From contig DATKQG010000061.1 in assembly GCA_035532835.1 (NCBI GenBank), positions 1-58,610 of the forward strand: a stretch of 58,610 nt of DNA, in the 5' to 3' direction. Position 1 is the stretch's first letter, and every line of letters begins with the position of its first letter. The notes beneath the pieces were generated by a model. It was not told the DNA's origin, ran no database searches, and was given only the letters and a program-made list of their open reading frames with translations. The DNA is from Candidatus Dormiibacterota bacterium. Lineage in GTDB: Bacteria > Vulcanimicrobiota > Vulcanimicrobiia > Vulcanimicrobiales > Vulcanimicrobiaceae. Of the stretch, positions 52,440 to 58,610 are shown piece by piece. Position numbers and translations under genes: made by a program.

Positions 52440-53054
52440 ATGCCCAGTACGCAATCGCCGCCGATCGCCGGTGCGGCGATCGACCCGCCGAGCTTGCGCC
52501 CCGCCATCGACGATGCCGTCATCGAACGCGTCGATGCGCGCGGCGTGCGCGCGCGATTGGAAGCGCTCAAAGGCGAAGGCTTCACGATGCTGCTCGATCT
52601 CGGTGCGGTCGATTACCCGCAGCGAGCACCGCGCTTCGACGTCGTCTATCATCTGCTGAAGATTCCGAATGCGGCGGCCTCGGTGGCAACCGTCGGAACC
52701 CCGGCGCGCGTGCGCGTGCTGTGCGGTGTGGACGGAGCGGACCCGCATCTGCCCAGCGTCGTCGATCTGTGGAGATCCGCCGATTGGGCCGAGCGCGAGG
52801 TTTGGGACCTGTTCGGCATCGTCTTCGACGGCCACCCGGACCTCCGACGCATTCAAATGCCGCAGGAGTGGGAGGGCCATCCGCTGCGCAAAGACTATCC
52901 GTTGCGCGGCCCCGAGCGCGATCGCTCGCCGCGCCCCAGCTTCGCGTTGAAATCGAACGTTCAGGCCGGGACGCCCCCGTCGGGGCGCACGCTCGAAGCC
53001 TTGCAGGAACAGATCAAGCGAGCGGCCGCACAGGATGGAGCGGCGCATGAGTAG
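52440..53054 (+). CDS. nuoC: NADH-quinone oxidoreductase subunit C
   Basis: A 204-residue peripheral-arm subunit with the 30-kDa signature WAEREVWDLFGIVFDGHPDL and LRKDYPLRGPERD. The start is ATG 52440 with AAGAGG upstream. It overlaps nuoD by eight bases. Confidence 0.95.
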   Translation: MPSTQSPPIAGAAIDPPSLRPAIDDAVIERVDARGVRARLEALKGEGFTMLLDLGAVDYPQRAPRFDVVYHLLKIPNAAASVATVGTPARVRVLCGVDGADPHLPSVVDLWRSADWAEREVWDLFGIVFDGHPDLRRIQMPQEWEGHPLRKDYPLRGPERDRSPRPSFALKSNVQAGTPPSGRTLEALQEQIKRAAAQDGAAHE

Positions 53055-54270
53055 TTTGTCGGCAACGCCCCTCACCCCCGAGATCGTCACGCAAGACGGT
53101 AACTCGATGGTGCTCTCGATGGGCCCGCAGCATCCGTCCACGCACGGCGTGCTGCAAGTGATGTTGGAGATCGAAGGCGAGACGGTCGTGAAGGCCGAGC
53201 CCGAGATCGGTTATTTGCATACCGGCATCGAGAAATCGGCCGAGAATCTGTTTTGGTCGCAAGCGCAGACGGTGATCGAGCGCATGGATTACCTCGCGCC
53301 CGAATCGAACGCGCTCTGTTACGCCCTCGCGGTCGAGAAGTTGCTCGGCGTTACCGACGCGATTCCAAAGCGCGCTCAAGCGATCCGCGTGCTCTTCGCC
53401 GAGTTGACGCGTATCGCATCGCATTGCGTCTGGCTTGGGACCGGCGGTATCGATCTCGGCGCGCTTTCGGTGTTCTTCTACACGTTCGACCTGCGCGAGA
53501 ACATTCTCGATCTGCAAGAGGCGGCCGGCGGAGCGCGCATGCATCCGAACTACGTGCGGATCGGCGGCCTCAACGGCGATCTGCCGGATGGATTCCTCGC
53601 CAAGCTCGATGCGCTGATCGAAAAGTTTCCCGGGCGCATGCGCGATCTGCGCGGGCTGCTGCAGGCCAATCCCATTCTGCAGGACCGCATGATCGACGTC
53701 GGCGTACTCTCGCTCGACGAAGCGCTGCAGTGGAACTGCACCGGGCCGACGCTGCGTGCCTGTGGCGTGGCGTACGACGTGCGGCGCGCGTTTCCGTATT
53801 CGAGTTACGAAGAGTATGAATTCGATATTCCCACCCGTACGGAAGGCGACGCGTACGCGCGTTTCCTCGTCCGCTTGGATGAGATGGAAGAATCGCACCG
53901 CATCATCAAACAGGTGCGAGCCAAACTCGATACACCCGGGCCCGTCTTGGTCGACGATCCCAAAATCGCCGCCCCACCCAAGGAAACGATCGCGCTTTCG
54001 ATGGAGGCGCTGATCCATCACTTCAAAATCGTGAGCGAGGGCTTTCGCGTGCCGCCGGGCGACGTCTATCACGCGGTCGAGGGGCCGCGCGGCGAACTCG
54101 GCTTCTACATCGTGAGCGATGGCGGAAATCGCCCGTATCGCGTGCGGACGCGCCCGCCCAGCATGTACAATCTGCAGGCGCTAAAGAGCATCGCGCCGGG
54201 TAACCTCATCGCCGATTTGGTCGTCTCGATCGGATCGCTCGATCCGGTCTTCGGTGAGGTCGACCGCTGA
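53047..54270 (+). CDS. nuoD: NADH-quinone oxidoreductase subunit D
   Basis: A 407-residue 49-kDa subunit forming the quinone pocket with NuoB. Conserved stretches are MGPQHPSTHGVLQVMLEI, GYLHTGIEKSAEN, EGPRGELGFYIVSDGG and RTRPPSMYNLQAL. The start is ATG 53047. Its stop overlaps the next start (TGATG). Confidence 0.96.
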   Translation: MSSLSATPLTPEIVTQDGNSMVLSMGPQHPSTHGVLQVMLEIEGETVVKAEPEIGYLHTGIEKSAENLFWSQAQTVIERMDYLAPESNALCYALAVEKLLGVTDAIPKRAQAIRVLFAELTRIASHCVWLGTGGIDLGALSVFFYTFDLRENILDLQEAAGGARMHPNYVRIGGLNGDLPDGFLAKLDALIEKFPGRMRDLRGLLQANPILQDRMIDVGVLSLDEALQWNCTGPTLRACGVAYDVRRAFPYSSYEEYEFDIPTRTEGDAYARFLVRLDEMEESHRIIKQVRAKLDTPGPVLVDDPKIAAPPKETIALSMEALIHHFKIVSEGFRVPPGDVYHAVEGPRGELGFYIVSDGGNRPYRVRTRPPSMYNLQALKSIAPGNLIADLVVSIGSLDPVFGEVDR

Positions 54271-55034
54271 TGCAGAGTTTCGAAACGTTGTACGAACGTC
54301 TGCGCCCGGAGTGCGAGCGCCTGATCGCGCAGTACGAACACCCGCGCTCGGCCTTGCTGCCGATCGTGCATCTCTTTCAACAACACGAAGGCTACGCCAG
54401 CCGCGAGGCGATGCGCGCGACGGCGGAAATGCTGGAGCTCACGCCTGCGGTTGTCGAGTCTACGGTGTCGTTCTACTCGTTGTTTTTTCGCAAGCCGGTC
54501 GGCCGATACGTGCTGCAGGTCTGTCGCGGACTCTCGTGCACGATCAACGGCGCCGAAGAGATCATGGCCTACTTCCGCGAGAAGCTCGGCATCGGCCATC
54601 TGCAGACGACGGCCGACGGGCTCTTCTCGTACGAGGAAGTCGAGTGTTTGGCCGCATGCGATCGGCCCACGTGCATGCAGGTTAACCTCGAATTTTTCTA
54701 CGATCTGACGCCGGCCGCGATCGACGAGATGATCGAAGCGATGCGCGGCGGGGCGTTCTCGGTGGCGCCGATTGCGCAGACGCGGCCACCGGAGTCGACC
54801 TGGGCGATCAAGCAGGACGACCAGGTGGCGACCGGGCGTAAATCACCCGGTGCGACCGATGTGGCCCGTCCCAATAACGCGGGTGGGCTCGGCGACGCGA
54901 GCGGCGTGATCATGCTCGATCGATTCGTCAACAAAGAGATCGCGTTTAGCGAACGTTCGAACGAACGGCTCGTTCGCGATTCGCGCGCGGTATACGACGT
55001 CCTAGAGGACGGGGAGCAGCATGCCGGTCACTAA
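54270..55034 (+). CDS. nuoE: NADH-quinone oxidoreductase subunit E with C-terminal extension
   Basis: A 254-residue 24-kDa subunit. Cluster N1a ligands are the CX4C of QVCRGLSC and the CX3C of ECLAACDRPTC. The usual NuoE ends around residue 165; here about 90 extra residues follow, polar and disordered-looking (QDDQVATGRKSPGATDVARP) and then a short helical end (FVNKEIAFSERSNERLVRD). The extension's role is unknown. The gene overlaps nuoF by 14 bases. Confidence 0.93.
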   Translation: MQSFETLYERLRPECERLIAQYEHPRSALLPIVHLFQQHEGYASREAMRATAEMLELTPAVVESTVSFYSLFFRKPVGRYVLQVCRGLSCTINGAEEIMAYFREKLGIGHLQTTADGLFSYEEVECLAACDRPTCMQVNLEFFYDLTPAAIDEMIEAMRGGAFSVAPIAQTRPPESTWAIKQDDQVATGRKSPGATDVARPNNAGGLGDASGVIMLDRFVNKEIAFSERSNERLVRDSRAVYDVLEDGEQHAGH

Positions 55035-56313
55035 AGTGTTGACCGCCGGTATCGGCGAGGTCGATCTGCGCGATTTCAAGGTGTATCGCGATCGCGGCGG
55101 TTACAAGCAATGGGAACGCGCGGTACGCGAGTTGCAGCCGGCGCAAGTCTTGGAGCTGGCGGATCGCTCCGGCCTGCGGGGCCGCGGCGGCGCGGGCTTC
55201 CCCACCGGAAAGAAATGGTCGTTTCTGCCGAACGACAGCAAGCCGCGTTATCTCGTCTGTAATTGCGACGAAGCCGAACCCGGAACGTTCAAGGACCACA
55301 TGTTGCTCGAGCAGGCTCCGCACTTAGTGCTGGAGGGCATTCTGCTGGGCGCTTACGGCATCGCCTCGCACCACGCGTTCATCTACATTCGCGGCGAATT
55401 CAAGCGCGGTTTCGAGATTTTCTCGAAGGCGCTCGATGAGGCGCGAGCCGCCGGCCTGCTGGGAAAGAATATCTTCGGGACCGGATACGATCTCGAAGTG
55501 ACCGTGCATCGCGGTGCGGGCGCATACATCTGTGGCGAAGAGACCGGCCTGCTGAACTCGCTGGAGGGCAAACGCGGCGAGCCGCGCCTCAAGCCGCCGT
55601 TCCCCGCCATCGCCGGACTCTACGGCATGCCCACCGTCGTGAACAACGTCGAGACGCTCGCGTATCTCGTGCCGATTCTCGAAAAAGGTGCGGAGTGGTT
55701 CGCCGCGGTTGGGACCGAGCGCAGCAAGGGCTACAAGATCATCTCGATCTCCGGCCACGTGCGCAAGCCGGGCAACTATGAAGTGGCACTAGGAACGACG
55801 GTGCGCGAGTTGATCGAGATCGCCGGCGGCCTGCGCGAGGGGCGCACGTTGATGGCGGTACAGCCCGGCGGCGGCTCGTCGGCGTGCATCTTTGAAGAAC
55901 ATCTCGACTGGCCGTACGATTACGAGAGCATGGCAAAGGCCGGTTCGATGCTCGGATCGGGCGCGTTCGTCGTGTTCGACGATACGACCGACTTTGTGAA
56001 GTGCGCGTTCAACCTGGTGCGCTTTTTCGCGCACGAATCTTGCGGGCAGTGTACCCCGTGCCGCGAGGGCGGCCATTGGCTCGAAACGGTGCTGCATCGC
56101 TTTGTCGAAGGGCGCGGGTTGCGCAGCGACCTCGAGATGATCCGGCGAGTGAGCAGTACGATTACGGGATTGAATCTCTGCGCGCTCGGCGACTCCATCG
56201 AGCCGTTCCTCAAATCGGTCATCAATCGATTCCCCGAACAGTTCGAAGCGCGCATCGATGCGCGGTCACTCCACCAGAATGGATCAACTGCCATGGCGGC
56301 CTCCGCACAATGA
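55021..56313 (+). CDS. nuoF: NADH-quinone oxidoreductase subunit F
   Basis: A 430-residue NADH-binding subunit: NADH/FMN glycine-rich loops GLRGRGGAGFPTGKKWSF and HRGAGAYICGEETGLLNS, and the N3 cluster ligands in ESCGQCTPCREGG plus a later cysteine (GLNLCALGD). It accepts hydride from NADH and passes electrons onward. The stop overlaps nuoG (ATGA). Confidence 0.97.
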   Translation: MPVTKVLTAGIGEVDLRDFKVYRDRGGYKQWERAVRELQPAQVLELADRSGLRGRGGAGFPTGKKWSFLPNDSKPRYLVCNCDEAEPGTFKDHMLLEQAPHLVLEGILLGAYGIASHHAFIYIRGEFKRGFEIFSKALDEARAAGLLGKNIFGTGYDLEVTVHRGAGAYICGEETGLLNSLEGKRGEPRLKPPFPAIAGLYGMPTVVNNVETLAYLVPILEKGAEWFAAVGTERSKGYKIISISGHVRKPGNYEVALGTTVRELIEIAGGLREGRTLMAVQPGGGSSACIFEEHLDWPYDYESMAKAGSMLGSGAFVVFDDTTDFVKCAFNLVRFFAHESCGQCTPCREGGHWLETVLHRFVEGRGLRSDLEMIRRVSSTITGLNLCALGDSIEPFLKSVINRFPEQFEARIDARSLHQNGSTAMAASAQ

Positions 56314-58583
56314 GTTCTACTCCAACGCAGCCGGATCTCGTACGTCTCACGATCGACGGCGTCGCGGTTGAGGTGCCCAAAGGCACCCTCATCGTCGAAG
56401 CGGCCAAGACGATCAAGCAAGAGATCCCCGTCTATTGTTACCACCCCAAGCTCGGGCCCGCCGGACTCTGCCGCGTCTGTTTGGTGGAAGTCGAAGGCAT
56501 GCCCAAACTGCAGATCGGCTGCAATACGCCGGTGAGCGACGGCATGGTGGTGCACACGCAGAACGCCAAAGTCGATACCGGACGTTCGATGATTTTGGAG
56601 CTGTTGCTCGTGAATCACCCGCTCGATTGCCCGATCTGCGACAAGGGCGGCGAATGCGATCTCCAGGATTACGCCATGGCGTACGGGCGTGGAAGCTCGG
56701 ACGTTGCGGATGCGAAGACCAGCAAACCCAAGGGCGTCGATCTCGGGCCGACGATCGTGCTGGACGAAGAACGCTGCGTAGTCTGTCAGCGCTGCGTGCG
56801 CTTCGACGATATCATCGCGCAAGAGAATCAACTGGTTCTGAAGGATCGCGGAGCACGCGACATTATCGCGACCGCCACGGGCGAGCCCTACCGGCATAAT
56901 TTCACCGGCAACGTGACCGAGATATGTCCGGTCGGTGCGTTGACGTCCAAAACGTATCGCTTCAAATCGCGCCCCTGGGATCTGCAACGCACGCAGACCA
57001 GTTGTACCCAGTGCGCCGTCGGTTGCCAGCAGATGGTCGACGTCCGTTTCGGGATCCCGTTGCGGACGATGTCGGTTGAAAGCGACGATGCGATCTCCGA
57101 CGGATGGCTCTGCGATCGGGGACGCTACAACATCGGCTTCTACGCCTCCGCGGAGCGCATCACGCAGCCGTTATATCGCAAGGACGGCGAGTTTCACCAG
57201 ATCGGCTGGGACGATGCATTCAGTCTCTGGGCGAAGGCCATCAAGTCCTCGATCGCGGCCAACGGCGCCGCGAGCGTGGGCGCGATCGGCGGCGGACGCC
57301 TCACTAACGAAGAAGCGTTCTTCTTGCAGTACCTGTTCCGCGCGCTCGGCGTGGAGAATTTGGATTGGCGCGCGGGCACGCAACGCCAAGCCGGCCCCGG
57401 CCCCTCCGGCGGAACCTATGCCGAACTCGAACGCGCGGATGCGATCGTGATTGCCGGCGAATCTCCGGCCGAACGCGCACCGGTGATGGACCTGCGGATC
57501 CGCAAAGCGGTTGCGCGTAACGGAGCGACCTTGATCCGCATCGCGCCGACAGAAGGTAAGCCGAACGTCGCGTGCACCGACGTCGCGACGGTCGCGCAAG
57601 CGATCGAGGCGATGCCGAGCGGTGCCAAAAACATCGCGCTCGTCTGGGACGGCGTCGACCTGCAGCTCGGCGCGGAGCTTGCGAAGGCCGCTTCGGGTTG
57701 GGCCGGTCTGCGCACGTATATCACGGCCGAACAAGCCAACGCTCGCGGTGCCGAAACGATGGGGATGCTCCCGTGCGAAGGCGCCATGGATACTCTGGCG
57801 ATGTTCGCGGCGGCGCGCGAGGGCCGCCTCGACGTGCTCTCGCTCTTCGGAGTCAATCCGGTGTTGCACGCGAGCGATGCTGCGGCAACGCGCGCGGCGC
57901 TCGAGCGCGTACCGTTCCTGGTGGTCAGCGATCTCTTTATGACGCAGACGGCCGAAATGGCGACGCTCGTCCTTCCGGCGAAGGGTGCCTTCGAGAAGGG
58001 CGGCACGACCACGAATCTCACCGGCGACGTTCTTCCGGTAAACCAGTCGTTGCAGGCGCCCGAAAGCGCGCTCTCGGATTTCGAGATGTTAATCGGCTTG
58101 GCGCAGCATTTCGACGAGGTGCCGTTGCCGACGAGCGAGGAGCTCGACGCGCGCGTGATCGCACTGTGCGCGAAACCACCGGTCGAGGGCGGTTTCGGCG
58201 ACCGGCGATACGCTTCCGCAGCCCCGAGCCGGCCGGCGCCCGCACCCTCCGACGGGCTTACCGTCGTGGTACGCTCCGCCGTCTTCGCCGGCGGCGGAAC
58301 CAGCGCGCACGACGAACGCATCGCGTCGCTGCGGCCATTGCCGCACGCATCGCTGGGTGCGCAAGATGCCACGCTGTACGGCCTGCAAAACGGCGATCGT
58401 ATCGATTTGGAGTGCGAGCGGATGCTCTTGCGCGACATGGTGGTTGCGGTGCGTCCCGGCATGCGTCCCGGGATCGTCGTGCTGACCGGCGGTTTGCCGG
58501 GACGCGCGGCCAACTCGCTCTCCGCGGGCGCGCGAGCGCGCGTCGTCAACATTCGCAAGGCCGCAACGCCGGTGGGGGTCTAA
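56310..58583 (+). CDS. nuoG: NADH-quinone oxidoreductase subunit G
   Basis: A 757-residue 75-kDa subunit from ATG 56310. The N-terminal [2Fe-2S] ligands (YCYHPKLGPAGLCRVCLVE), the histidine-cysteine N5 motif (CDKGGECDLQDYA), N4 (CVVCQRCVRF and CPVGAL) and the extra N7 motif (CTQCAVGC and a later LCDRG) are all present. A molybdopterin-oxidoreductase-like domain without an obvious active site follows. N7 is found only in some bacteria. Confidence 0.95.
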   Translation: MSSTPTQPDLVRLTIDGVAVEVPKGTLIVEAAKTIKQEIPVYCYHPKLGPAGLCRVCLVEVEGMPKLQIGCNTPVSDGMVVHTQNAKVDTGRSMILELLLVNHPLDCPICDKGGECDLQDYAMAYGRGSSDVADAKTSKPKGVDLGPTIVLDEERCVVCQRCVRFDDIIAQENQLVLKDRGARDIIATATGEPYRHNFTGNVTEICPVGALTSKTYRFKSRPWDLQRTQTSCTQCAVGCQQMVDVRFGIPLRTMSVESDDAISDGWLCDRGRYNIGFYASAERITQPLYRKDGEFHQIGWDDAFSLWAKAIKSSIAANGAASVGAIGGGRLTNEEAFFLQYLFRALGVENLDWRAGTQRQAGPGPSGGTYAELERADAIVIAGESPAERAPVMDLRIRKAVARNGATLIRIAPTEGKPNVACTDVATVAQAIEAMPSGAKNIALVWDGVDLQLGAELAKAASGWAGLRTYITAEQANARGAETMGMLPCEGAMDTLAMFAAAREGRLDVLSLFGVNPVLHASDAAATRAALERVPFLVVSDLFMTQTAEMATLVLPAKGAFEKGGTTTNLTGDVLPVNQSLQAPESALSDFEMLIGLAQHFDEVPLPTSEELDARVIALCAKPPVEGGFGDRRYASAAPSRPAPAPSDGLTVVVRSAVFAGGGTSAHDERIASLRPLPHASLGAQDATLYGLQNGDRIDLECERMLLRDMVVAVRPGMRPGIVVLTGGLPGRAANSLSAGARARVVNIRKAATPVGV

Positions 58584-58584
58584 G

Positions 58585-58610
58585 GTGCAGGGAGCGATCG
58601 ATACCCTCAA
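58585..58610 (+). CDS. nuoH: Probable nuoH, first codons only
   Basis: One base after the nuoG stop a GTG opens a frame that reads MQGAIDTL to the window edge. In nuo operons nuoH, the membrane subunit next to the quinone site, comes next. Only eight codons are visible, so the call rests on position. Confidence 0.4.

Noticed and set aside
1-58610. CRISPR arrays, rRNA and tRNA genes
   Set aside because: No regularly spaced direct repeats and no RNA-gene consensus were found on reading; a dedicated search could still reveal a divergent tRNA.

Overview
The window comes from a GC-rich diderm bacterium with aerobic respiration. The evidence is two complete TonB-dependent outer-membrane receptors, several lipoproteins, a B12 importer and the start of a nuo (complex I) operon. 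Nothing here fixes the phylum. The mix of TonB receptors with carboxypeptidase-regulatory-like domains, frequent GTG/TTG starts and tightly overlapping genes would suit a lineage such as Eremiobacterota/Vulcanimicrobiota or Acidobacteriota, but that is only inference. No rRNA, tRNA or CRISPR array was seen.

Layout. 1-870: the 3' part of a TnpB gene (IS200/IS605 type) followed by two perfect palindromes. 854-4251: an Lhr-Core helicase overlapping a metallophosphoesterase, two of the four partners of a known bacterial DNA-repair gene cluster; a third partner, an MBL-fold exonuclease, lies apart at 23.0-24.0 kb. 4248-9484: a NUDIX hydrolase facing a beta-oxidation-like set (3-hydroxyacyl-CoA dehydrogenase, thiolase, aldehyde dehydrogenase). 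9611-13096: a TonB receptor, then a low-GC scarred stretch carrying a decayed copy of that receptor's 3' end and its terminator. 13123-16542: a lipoprotein, a PaaX-type repressor and, divergent to it, a BoxB-like diiron oxygenase and an enoyl-CoA hydratase. A strong promoter and a perfect inverted-repeat operator lie between them. With the 4.8-9.1 kb genes this suggests aerobic CoA-thioester aromatic catabolism ending in a beta-ketoadipyl-CoA-like thiolysis.

16.5-24 kb: a DUF4239-like membrane protein, a stand-alone RAM-domain protein, a ketopantoate reductase family protein, a PMT-type mannosyltransferase, two tandem small membrane proteins (the second broken by TGA at codon 3), a serine beta-lactamase-family hydrolase and the exonuclease. 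24-36 kb: cysteine synthase, asparaginase, cobalamin-dependent methionine synthase, a complete Liv branched-chain amino-acid ABC importer, and a cyclopropane fatty acid synthase. 36-43 kb: NagA, a double-GTPase dynamin-like protein, a phosphohexomutase and a SpoIIE-type phosphatase. 43-47.8 kb: a complete vitamin B12 uptake locus (riboswitch-btuB-btuC-btuD on the minus strand, btuF divergent), which would supply the MetH cofactor. 47.8-51.5 kb: HflX, a trypsin-like lipoprotein, a K+ channel and a CarboxypepD_reg lipoprotein. 51.6 kb to the end: nuoABCDEFG and the first codons of a probable nuoH.

The least explained features are two nested stem-loop elements in intergenic gaps (25044-25201 and 49565-49747). 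Each has a 36-40 bp outer stem enclosing short perfect hairpins whose loops show GGA, with cores ACATGGATGT or ACAGGATGT that resemble the binding consensus of the RNA regulator CsrA/RsmA. Several well-conserved proteins also lack ATG/GTG/TTG near their expected N-terminus.
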